Shown: positions 9,064 to 15,325 of the stretch, piece by piece | How the letters are laid out: every line of letters starts with the position of its first letter | Position numbering within the stretch: position 1 is the stretch's first letter | Source: Pseudoalteromonas marina | Lineage (GTDB): Bacteria; Pseudomonadota; Gammaproteobacteria; Enterobacterales; Alteromonadaceae | Assembly: GCF_000238335.3 (NCBI RefSeq) | Contig: NZ_AHCB03000011.1 | Coordinates: 1-64,000 of the forward strand | DNA length: 64,000 nt | Reading direction: 5' to 3' | Translations under genes and position numbers: made by a program | The notes under the pieces: generated by a model | The model's database searches: none | Seen by the model: the letters and a program-made list of their open reading frames with translations, nothing else | What the model was told of the DNA's origin: nothing

Positions 9064-9309
9064 TTATTTGTAAAACGCTTCTACCTTGCCTTTTACTTTC
9101 ATAAGCAATGGCTGACCGCGGCGATCTAACGCTTTAGGCGCTGCTACTTTAATCCAACCTTCGCTAATGCTGTATTCTTCAACGTCAAAACGTTCTTTGC
9201 CATTTAGAGTAATACCAATTTCATGTTCAAATACTTCTTCTACATAAAATTTGCTGCGTGGATTAATAGAAAGTTGATCTGGTAATTCAGGTTTGTTTGT
9301 ATCAGTCAT
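9064..9309 (-). CDS. DUF3297 family protein
   Basis: An 81-residue cytosolic protein matching the small conserved DUF3297 family in length and in the core PDQLSINPRSKFY, GITLNGKER and EEYSISEGWIKV, ending in KVKGKVEAFYK. The family has no established function that I know. It is a single gene with its own terminator, next to the cold-shock pair on the same strand but separated from it by about 160 bases. Confidence 0.85.
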   Translation of the reverse strand: MTDTNKPELPDQLSINPRSKFYVEEVFEHEIGITLNGKERFDVEEYSISEGWIKVAAPKALDRRGQPLLMKVKGKVEAFYK

Positions 9310-9433
9310 AATAGGGATCTGTATAGAGTATATTGTGCGCTATTGTAGGCAATACAGGAGTTATGCTCAAGCAAGACTGAAATAAATGTTTGAAGGGGTT
9401 TTACTAATACTTATAAGAGGTAATTAAGGGGGT

Positions 9434-9461
9434 AATAAATGCGTTAAAAAACGCATTTATT
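9434..9461 (-). terminator. Hairpin after the first cold-shock gene
   Basis: AATAAATGCGTT at 9434-9445 and AACGCATTTATT at 9450-9461 form a perfect 12-bp stem with a 4-base loop just past the stop at 9471. No clear T run follows on the minus strand, so it may protect the mRNA end as much as terminate. Confidence 0.6.
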
Positions 9462-9470
9462 TAAAACATG

Positions 9471-9680
9471 TTAAATGCTAACAATGTTCTCAGCTTGTGG
9501 GCCTTTTTGACCTTGAGTAACAGTAAACTGTACACGTTGGCCTTCAGCAAGGGTTTTAAAACCGTCGCCAGAGATTGCGCTGAAGTGTGCAAACACATCA
9601 GGGCCAGACTCTTGCTCGATAAAACCAAAACCTTTTGCTTCGTTAAACCATTTTACTGAACCAGTAGTTGTAGTGGACAT
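9471..9680 (-). CDS. Cold-shock protein, CspA family
   Basis: A 69-residue single cold-shock domain: [17 protein letters not shown] (RNP1 with K-G-F-G-F-I) and DVFAHFSAI (RNP2). It binds single-stranded RNA and DNA as a chaperone. It differs from its neighbour at 9868-10077 in only three residues, all in the first 11 (T3N, S8T, W11F). Here the RNP-proximal Trp11 is kept. It has a long 5' leader (see regulatory entry), usual for cold-inducible csp mRNAs. Confidence 0.95.
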   Translation of the reverse strand: MSTTTTGSVKWFNEAKGFGFIEQESGPDVFAHFSAISGDGFKTLAEGQRVQFTVTQGQKGPQAENIVSI

Positions 9681-9780
9681 AATATGTATCCTAAAAAATT
9701 AATATAAGTGTGCCTGAAAAGAGGCGATTGAGCCGGAAAAAATAGTTAACTTGAGGATATCGCGCAGGATTATTACTAAA
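9681..9780 (-). promoter_or_regulatory. Leader of the first csp gene, homologous to that of the second
   Basis: The region upstream of the start shares blocks with 10078-10177: AGTGTGCC, then TGAGGATA-x-CGCG-x-AGGATTATTACTAA (plus-strand reading, about 9751-9779 here and 10149-10176 there). Conservation outside the coding region suggests a functional leader, possibly a cold-sensing structure as in cspA, or shared promoter sequence. Confidence 0.55.
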
Positions 9781-9830
9781 ACAACGGGGTACTAACAAAT
9801 AAAACAAAACTTCTTTCAAACTAGTATTCA

Positions 9831-9854
9831 AAATGGGTTATTGCTAACCCATTT
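9831..9854 (-). terminator. Hairpin after the second cold-shock gene
   Basis: AAATGGGTTA at 9831-9840 and TAACCCATTT at 9845-9854 form a perfect 10-bp stem with a 4-base loop, 13 bases after the stop. On the minus strand a short T run follows (CCCATTTTG). Confidence 0.65.
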
Positions 9855-9867
9855 AATTGTTTAGCAA

Positions 9868-10077
9868 TTAGATGCTAACAATGTTCTCAGCCTGTGGGCC
9901 TTTTTGACCTTGAGTAACAGTAAACTGTACACGTTGGCCTTCAGCAAGGGTTTTAAAACCGTCGCCAGAGATTGCGCTGAAATGTGCAAACACATCAGGG
10001 CCAGACTCTTGCTCGATAAAACCAAAACCTTTTGCTTCATTAAAAAATTTAACTGTACCAGTTGTTGTATTAGACAT
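9868..10077 (-). CDS. Cold-shock protein, CspA family (second copy)
   Basis: 69 residues starting [19 protein letters not shown]; a longer frame would add 22 unlikely residues before this. The sequence is identical to the 9471-9680 protein from residue 12 onward. The usual Trp11 is Phe. At DNA level the last 160 bases are almost identical in the two genes, while the first 45 bases of coding sequence have diverged, which suggests recent duplication or gene conversion. The leader also shows homology to the first copy. Confidence 0.93.
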   Translation of the reverse strand: MSNTTTGTVKFFNEAKGFGFIEQESGPDVFAHFSAISGDGFKTLAEGQRVQFTVTQGQKGPQAENIVSI

Positions 10078-10369
10078 AATAGATCCTAAAAATAAATAAA
10101 AGTGTGCCCTAAATAGGCAATTTAACAGGAAGAAAACGTGCATTTAACTGAGGATAACGCGAAGGATTATTACTAATATCAACGAGGTACTTACAAATAA
10201 ACTGGGTTTTCATCAACCCGATGCCGAGCAGGATAACAGCATGTTTGATAATACACCAAGCTTTATTGTCATTTTATTTTTTAGCCTTAGAAAGAATTAA
10301 ATTAAAAAGCCGTGTTTAACATGGTGTATATTGATCTTAAAATTCACGGCTTAAACCCTTTTTATTCAG

Positions 10370-11374
10370 TTAGTTAAAGAATATAAAGCCCAGTATTAAT
10401 AACGCTATCCACACAGTTTCAGCCACAATTAAAATAATGGGTTTTATGCCCACTTCGGTAAGCTTTCCCAAGTTAGTTTTCATGCCAATGGCGGCAATAG
10501 CTGTAATTAAAAAGAACTTTGACAGTTCATTAGCGCTTTCGAGTAATACGCTTGGCAGCGAAAAACAGCTGTTAATTACCATTAAAATAACAAAACCAAT
10601 TAAAAAGCTAGGTACCTTAGGTAAGTCGCTTTTATTGCTTTGATTGGAGCGATTAATTATAACCATCATTATAAGTACAACAGGCAGTAACATAGCTACA
10701 CGTACAAGTTTAGTGAGTGTGGCAATGTCGCCGGTTTCTGGCGATACAGAATAGCCCGCGCCCACAACTTGGGCTACATCATGTATGGTACCACCTAAAA
10801 ATACCCCTGCGTTATGGGCATCAAATTCTAGGTAATTAACAATGATTGGATAGAGAATCATTGCAATGGTCGACATAGCTGTTACGCCAATAACAGTAAG
10901 TAACGTATCGCGCTCTTTGTGTTCGCTGTTGGGCATAATCGACGAAATAGCCAATGCTGCCGATGCACCGCAAATAGCCACAGACCCGCCAGTTAAAGCT
11001 CCAAAGCGCTTTTGTAAGCCAAATACGCGCGCAAGTATTACCCCTAAAATAATGGTGGTGAATATAGCACCAGCAAGCATAAGTGCAGTTTGCCAGCCCA
11101 GTGTAATTAAGTCGCCTAAAGCAATGCGTGTACCCAAAAGTACAATGCCGACTCGCAAAATAGTGGAGCCGGTAAAGTCGATCCCTTTTGCGCAAGGGCT
11201 GTCACTTTGATACAAAAACGATACCGCCATACCGAGCAATAAAGCAAATAACATAGCGGGTGCGCCGTAATGTTCACTTAAAAATAAGGCTGCAAGCCCA
11301 GTCATTGCTGCAATACTTGCACCTTGCCAAAGTGGCGATACATACGCTTTTAATGCATTACTTACTCGCCTCAT
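10370..11374 (-). CDS. YeiH/PSE-family putative sulfate or sulfite exporter
   Basis: A 334-residue polytopic membrane protein (about 10 segments) of the YeiH family (UPF0324). Recognisable blocks are ALLLGMAVSF, RVGIVLLGTRIAL, LTGGSVAICGASAALA, and GVFLGGTIHDVAQVVGAGY. The family is placed with anion exporters and is often linked to sulfonate or cysteate breakdown. Its start overlaps the dioxygenase stop (TAATG), so the two are likely translationally coupled. Third gene of the unit driven from 13415-13376. Inferred role: removing sulfite or sulfate released in the cytosol. Confidence 0.82.
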   Translation of the reverse strand: MRRVSNALKAYVSPLWQGASIAAMTGLAALFLSEHYGAPAMLFALLLGMAVSFLYQSDSPCAKGIDFTGSTILRVGIVLLGTRIALGDLITLGWQTALMLAGAIFTTIILGVILARVFGLQKRFGALTGGSVAICGASAALAISSIMPNSEHKERDTLLTVIGVTAMSTIAMILYPIIVNYLEFDAHNAGVFLGGTIHDVAQVVGAGYSVSPETGDIATLTKLVRVAMLLPVVLIMMVIINRSNQSNKSDLPKVPSFLIGFVILMVINSCFSLPSVLLESANELSKFFLITAIAAIGMKTNLGKLTEVGIKPIILIVAETVWIALLILGFIFFN

Positions 11375-12369
11375 TAGGCGTTAGCTGCGGTTAATGCAAC
11401 AAGTACTTGGCGTTTTCGCTCACCAGTAAATGGACGACGGCCGTGCATAGCCATTTCGTTATCAACCAGTGCTACATCGCCATCTTGCCAGGCTAAATCA
11501 AAGGTAAACTCTTTTGAAAGCTCAACAATTTTATCAAGTCCCGCTTTAGGAATAGCACTGCCATCGCCAAAAGTAATGGCAACCGATGGGTTTTCTCGTA
11601 CGCCCTTCCAACCCATGTAAGCGGCAATAAGCTGGTTGTAAAAAACTTGTACACCGTTTTCAAGGGTAACTACCGCAGGCAAAACCGGGGTAATTGCTTT
11701 TAAAGAGCCATCGTCTAGCCACTCCCACTCATAACCTAGCTCGGTAAGTTTGCTGTGCGCTTCTTCTTTATTTTGTACGCTGAGCGTGCTTTTCCAACTG
11801 CGGCCTTGGCCCGATGTTGCATCGTCGGCTGCAGGCATGTAAGTGGTGTACTTTAAGCCTTTTTGTTCAAAGTCATCGGCTAATTGGCTATCAAATTGCT
11901 TTAAAGCGCTAAATAATTTATCTGAGCGGCAAAGCGGTGTTGCGCCGCCTTCCTCTGCTGCCGATTTACAAAAAAAGAATAATTTACTTGGCGAAATAGG
12001 CGTTTGAGCCATTTCGTGGTGTAAGTAAATTTCTACATCTTTTGGCGCTTCGTTAGCGGTAAATACACGCTCGGTAAAGTTAATACGTACCGCGTTAGAT
12101 AGCGACTCTTGGTAAGTAAAGTTATCGTAATCAAACCCTGCTGAAAACGTATCAAAGGTTTCAGCGCTATTAATCGGAAAACCACGAAACAGTACAGCAC
12201 CAGCGCTGCGCAGTTTGGTTTCTAGTTCGGGTTTATTTGCTCGAATGAAAGCCACCGCCTCTTCAACGGTGCTGGCGTTATTATTATTAACCACAATGCA
12301 CGGAAAAACCGAGTCATCGAAGGTTAATTGAGTAGGCACTGCGGCGTAGTTAAGTTCGGTAGCTGACAT
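11374..12369 (-). CDS. TauD/TfdA-family 2-oxoglutarate-dependent dioxygenase; candidate sulfo-sugar dioxygenase
   Basis: A 331-residue non-haem Fe(II) enzyme of the TauD/TfdA (SyrP-like) superfamily. The facial triad is visible as H117-x-E119 in YLHHEMAQTP and H309 in MAMHGRRPF, with a 2-oxoglutarate-binding Arg about eleven residues later (near R320). GGATPL after the first motif is typical. TauD relatives hydroxylate the carbon next to a sulfonate so that sulfite leaves. The gene lies between an aldo/keto reductase and a YeiH-type exporter and is co-transcribed with both, which supports C-S cleavage of a sulfonated sugar to a 6-oxo-sugar plus sulfite. An SqoD-like role is an inference; another oxidised substrate cannot be excluded. 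Confidence 0.85.
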   Translation of the reverse strand: MSATELNYAAVPTQLTFDDSVFPCIVVNNNNASTVEEAVAFIRANKPELETKLRSAGAVLFRGFPINSAETFDTFSAGFDYDNFTYQESLSNAVRINFTERVFTANEAPKDVEIYLHHEMAQTPISPSKLFFFCKSAAEEGGATPLCRSDKLFSALKQFDSQLADDFEQKGLKYTTYMPAADDATSGQGRSWKSTLSVQNKEEAHSKLTELGYEWEWLDDGSLKAITPVLPAVVTLENGVQVFYNQLIAAYMGWKGVRENPSVAITFGDGSAIPKAGLDKIVELSKEFTFDLAWQDGDVALVDNEMAMHGRRPFTGERKRQVLVALTAANA

Positions 12370-12378
12370 TGTATTTTC

Positions 12379-13341
12379 CTAATCGTAAATAGGGTGAAAA
12401 CGGTTAAACGCTGCTTCACAAAAGTGACCAGGGTCGTTAAAGCGGCGGTTAATATTAAGAGCAGAAATATCGGCCATTTCTTGCTCATTGAGTTCAAAAT
12501 CAAACAGCGATAGATTTTCTGTCATGCGTTCAAGTTTTGATGTTTTAGGGATGATGGCTGTTCCGCGTTGCACGCCCCAGCGCAGCACAACTTGTGCTGG
12601 TGTTTTACCATGGTTTTGCGCCGCAGCTTTCACTACGCTTTGCTCAAGCACAGACTCTGTTTGATCGGCCATTTCAAGCTCTAGGTACGAAAGCGCGCCC
12701 AGTGGAGAAAATGCAGTAACCGGAATGTCGTATTGTTTTGCCAACCTTATAAGGCGCTCTTGCGTTAAATAAGGGTGCGATTCAATTTGCAGCATAGCGG
12801 GTTTAACGGTGGCGTAGGTCATTAAATCGTGGAGTAATGCGCTTGAGTAATTACACACACCAATGCGTTTTGCTTTGTTGTTATGTACTTGCTCTTCCAT
12901 TGCTTGCCACGTTAAATGTAGTGGTACTTTTGCCAACTCCATGTGTGGGTTTTGGGCATTTGGGTCTACAAACCACTCTGGCGGATAGCGTGTTTCGATT
13001 GGTACAAAGGTTTGCGCAATCGGAAAGTGAATTAAGTATAGGTCGAGGTAGTCGAGCTTTAAATCGCTGAGTGTTTTATCAATCGCAAGCTCTACATGCT
13101 CGGGCGCATGAAAGGTATTCCAAAGTTTTGACGTTATCCATAGCTCTTCTCGGGTGCACAGGCCGTCATTAATTGCTTGGGCTATGCCATCGCCAACCTG
13201 TTCTTCATTACCGTAGTCTGCGGCACAATCAAGATGGCGGTAACCCGCTTTAATGGCTTGATACACCGTTTGCGCGCAATCTTCTTGTGCTACTTTCCAT
13301 AAACCGAACCCGACTGGCGGGATGTTATTTAATGAACTCAT
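12379..13341 (-). CDS. Aldo/keto reductase, xylose-reductase-like; candidate 6-oxo-sugar reductase
   Basis: A 320-residue (beta/alpha)8 NAD(P)H-dependent reductase. The catalytic tetrad is visible: D38 (HLDCAADY), Y43, K72 (ITSKLWN) and H105 (LYLIHFP). The loop ETRYPPEWF and VPLHLTW segments resemble fungal D-xylose reductases, so an aldose-like substrate is likely. First gene of the unit AKR-dioxygenase-YeiH, with 9 bases to the next. The SMO and dioxygenase routes of sulfoquinovose breakdown use an aldo/keto reductase to turn 6-dehydroglucose into glucose; I infer that role here. The promoter-operator lies 35-79 bases upstream. Confidence 0.88.
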   Translation of the reverse strand: MSSLNNIPPVGFGLWKVAQEDCAQTVYQAIKAGYRHLDCAADYGNEEQVGDGIAQAINDGLCTREELWITSKLWNTFHAPEHVELAIDKTLSDLKLDYLDLYLIHFPIAQTFVPIETRYPPEWFVDPNAQNPHMELAKVPLHLTWQAMEEQVHNNKAKRIGVCNYSSALLHDLMTYATVKPAMLQIESHPYLTQERLIRLAKQYDIPVTAFSPLGALSYLELEMADQTESVLEQSVVKAAAQNHGKTPAQVVLRWGVQRGTAIIPKTSKLERMTENLSLFDFELNEQEMADISALNINRRFNDPGHFCEAAFNRFHPIYD

Positions 13342-13375
13342 TGGGAATTCCTGTTAAAATTGCATAATGACTTTG

Positions 13376-13420
13376 GTCTTGTATAAGACATAAGTTATTA
13401 TACGAATCTAACAGTGTCAA
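13376..13420 (-). promoter_or_regulatory. Sigma-70 promoter with GntR-type operator for the reductase/dioxygenase/exporter unit
   Basis: On the minus strand: TTGACA (13420-13415), 17-bp spacer, TAACTT (13397-13392), 2 bases, then the near-palindrome GTCTTATACAAGAC (13389-13376). The same module with identical boxes and spacing occurs before the GH31 gene on the other strand. The operator would overlap the transcription start, which fits repression. Confidence 0.75.
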
Positions 13421-13474
13421 CACTGTGCGCACCGCTAGGTGTTAAAACAGCGAATTAAAAAAGCTGCAGATAGC

Positions 13475-13498
13475 AAAAAGCAGCGATTGCTGCCTTTA
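13475..13498 (-). terminator. Terminator of the GntR-family regulator gene
   Basis: On the minus strand GCAGC-AATC-GCTGC is followed by TTTTTG, about 35 bases past the regulator stop at 13532. The flanking AAAG and TTTT extend the stem. Confidence 0.6.
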
Positions 13499-13531
13499 AA
13501 AAATTTTTATTTGTGAGTTGTTTTACATCTG

Positions 13532-14281
13532 TTAATCAAGCTCAATTTGGTAATGGTAATGATCGCTTCGGCACTTGCTTTGGCGGTATTCAATACGTTT
13601 ACCTTCAATTGATTCGGTAATGCGTGACACTAATAACAGTGGATCGCCAGTTTTAATTGCGAGCATTTTTGCATCAGTTTCGTCGGCTAATACCGCTTTT
13701 ATGCTGTCTTGGGTTTTGTGCACGGTTTGATTAAATTTGGTTTGGTAGTAGTGGTACAATGTATGCGGAATATCACTACTTTGATGTATATCAGGAAAGT
13801 AGCTTTGTGGAAGGTATATAGTTTCACTCATACAAAATTCGTTATCAAGAATACGCCTACGCACAAGCTTAGTTACTTTATCTTTTTTATTAAGTTGTAA
13901 GGCATCGATAACATCGTGTGGTGCGGGGCATAGCTCAACCGACAACAGCTCTGCCTTGGGTAAGTCTGCACCTTTACCATCGGCCTGAAGCGGGAAAAAT
14001 CTAAACAGTGCGTCTTGCGCGGTATGCTCAGATACAAACGTACCTACACCTTGTCGGCGAGTGACTATTTTATCGTCGGTTAGTAAGTTAAGGGCTTTAC
14101 GAACAGTGCCTTGGCTTACATTAAATTCTTCAGCAAGGCGAAACTCGCTAGGTAATGCTTCGCCAGGTACCCAGCGTCTTTCAACAATGAGCTGTTTAAT
14201 ATAATCAGCCACTTGTAAGTAAAGTGGTTGAAAAGCCAAGCTTGGGCCACTTAATTTGTGATCAAACATAGAGTTACTCAT
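13532..14281 (-). CDS. GntR-family regulator with UTRA effector domain (HutC subfamily)
   Basis: A 249-residue regulator. The N-terminal winged helix (about residues 18-85) shows LYLQVADYIKQLI, GEALPSEFRLAEEF and SQGTVRKALNLL with the wing RRQGVGTFV. The rest is a UTRA domain (LVRRRILDNEFCMSETIYLP; LLLVSRITESIEGKRIEYRQ). UTRA domains bind small metabolites such as sugar phosphates. It lies in the middle of the catabolic island, divergent from the TauE-like gene. It is the natural candidate for binding the GTCTT-x-TA-x-AAGAC sites before the reductase unit, the GH31 unit and the TonB receptor. Confidence 0.9.
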   Translation of the reverse strand: MSNSMFDHKLSGPSLAFQPLYLQVADYIKQLIVERRWVPGEALPSEFRLAEEFNVSQGTVRKALNLLTDDKIVTRRQGVGTFVSEHTAQDALFRFFPLQADGKGADLPKAELLSVELCPAPHDVIDALQLNKKDKVTKLVRRRILDNEFCMSETIYLPQSYFPDIHQSSDIPHTLYHYYQTKFNQTVHKTQDSIKAVLADETDAKMLAIKTGDPLLLVSRITESIEGKRIEYRQSKCRSDHYHYQIELD

Positions 14282-14304
14282 TGTTATTTACCGTTAAATT
14301 CAAT

Positions 14305-14329
14305 CCACCTGTAGTTATAACATAGGTGG
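14305..14329. promoter_or_regulatory. Imperfect inverted repeat between the regulator and TauE-like genes
   Basis: CCACCT at 14305-14310 pairs with AGGTGG at 14324-14329, with a palindromic GTTATAAC between. It sits 24 bases upstream of the GntR gene start. It could be an autoregulatory site, but it does not resemble the operator found at the three other promoters of the island. Confidence 0.35.
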
Positions 14330-14451
14330 TACTTTTTGCGCATCTTTGCGTGCTATCAGTTAATTGTGAGCTATTGTATTACAGCTTGTTTTTACATTAT
14401 GCCTAAAAACAAATCGTTACACTACAATAGCGCACCCCAAGGAAATTTAAA

Positions 14452-15219
14452 GTGTTCAGTATTTCATTCGAACTTATATTAGTTATGGCGCTTTGCTTAA
14501 GTGCAGCCACACTATTGCAAACACTCAGTGGGTTTGGTTTTGGGCTTTTAGTGGTAGCCAGTTTTACGCTATTAGATGTATTGCCATTAACGGCAACCAC
14601 GTTTTTAGTAAGTTTGTTAGGGCTTGTTAACTCAACCACTGTGGTGGTTAAAAACCGCAATGCAGTAAAAATCCCCGAGCTAAAACTCATGCTGTATACA
14701 GGTATTCCGCTAATGTTGCTAGGGTTTGTTTTACTTGAATATATGTCGGCGCACTTAACTCAGTTTTTAAATTTTATATTGGGCATTAGCATTTTATTGT
14801 GCTGCGCTTTAATGCTAGTAAAACGAAAGCGAACCGACAGGCAAAGTCGTCCTAGCTCCTTTTTAATTGCAGGCGGGGTAAGTGGTTTACTGGGCGGGTT
14901 GTTTTCAACGTCGGGACCGCCGCTGGTGTTTCAGTGCTATAAACAAGCTTGGTCTATTGAAGCAATTCGTAGTACGTTACTTGCAGTGTTTACCATTGGT
15001 GGCATAGTGCGGGTGGGTATTGCTTTATTTGGTACCTTGCCCGATCTCGATATTATGTTTTTAATTGCGGCTGCAATTCCTTTAGTATTACTTGTGACTC
15101 ATTTTTCAAGACGCTTAACCCCATACGTAGATGCAAAATGGATACGCATTATTGCCATCACGCTACTGGGTGTAAGTGGTGTATCGCTGGTGGTTACCTC
15201 GGCGCCTACCCTAGTTTAA
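14452..15219 (+). CDS. TSUP-family transporter (TauE/SafE sulfite exporter-like)
   Basis: A 255-residue protein with about 8 membrane segments that begins with GTG after AAGGAAA. It fits the TauE/SafE family: the first half has LQTLSGFGFGLLVVA, the second half the matching repeat GGVSGLLGGLFSTSGPPLVF. Family members export sulfite or sulfoacetate or carry related anions. It stands alone, divergent from the GntR gene and 106 bases before the GH31 gene. With the YeiH-like gene it makes two unrelated candidate sulfite/sulfate exporters in one island. Confidence 0.85.
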   Translation: MFSISFELILVMALCLSAATLLQTLSGFGFGLLVVASFTLLDVLPLTATTFLVSLLGLVNSTTVVVKNRNAVKIPELKLMLYTGIPLMLLGFVLLEYMSAHLTQFLNFILGISILLCCALMLVKRKRTDRQSRPSSFLIAGGVSGLLGGLFSTSGPPLVFQCYKQAWSIEAIRSTLLAVFTIGGIVRVGIALFGTLPDLDIMFLIAAAIPLVLLVTHFSRRLTPYVDAKWIRIIAITLLGVSGVSLVVTSAPTLV

Positions 15220-15259
15220 AGTGAGTGGTGTTAATTAATTAAAGTTAAGTTTATTTACA

Positions 15260-15304
15260 TTGACATAGGGATCACAATTATTTAACTTGTGTCTTATACA
15301 AGAC
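15260..15304 (+). promoter_or_regulatory. Sigma-70 promoter with GntR-type operator for the GH31/symporter unit
   Basis: TTGACA (15260-15265), 17-bp spacer, TAACTT (15283-15288), 2 bases, GTCTTATACAAGAC (15291-15304). It repeats exactly the box sequences, spacing and operator found before the reductase gene in the opposite orientation; the spacer bases differ. Confidence 0.75.
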
Positions 15305-15325
15305 TATAGTTGGTAAGGAACTCCC

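Noticed and set aside
10836..11210. Long frames in other phases within the YeiH-like gene
   Set aside because: They are shadows of a clear membrane protein gene, and their translations are rich in His, Cys and Tyr without domains.
13398..13408. TATAAT on the minus strand as the -10 of the reductase promoter
   Set aside because: It is only 12 bp from TTGACA. TAACTT at 17 bp matches the module at the GH31 gene exactly, so that box is preferred.
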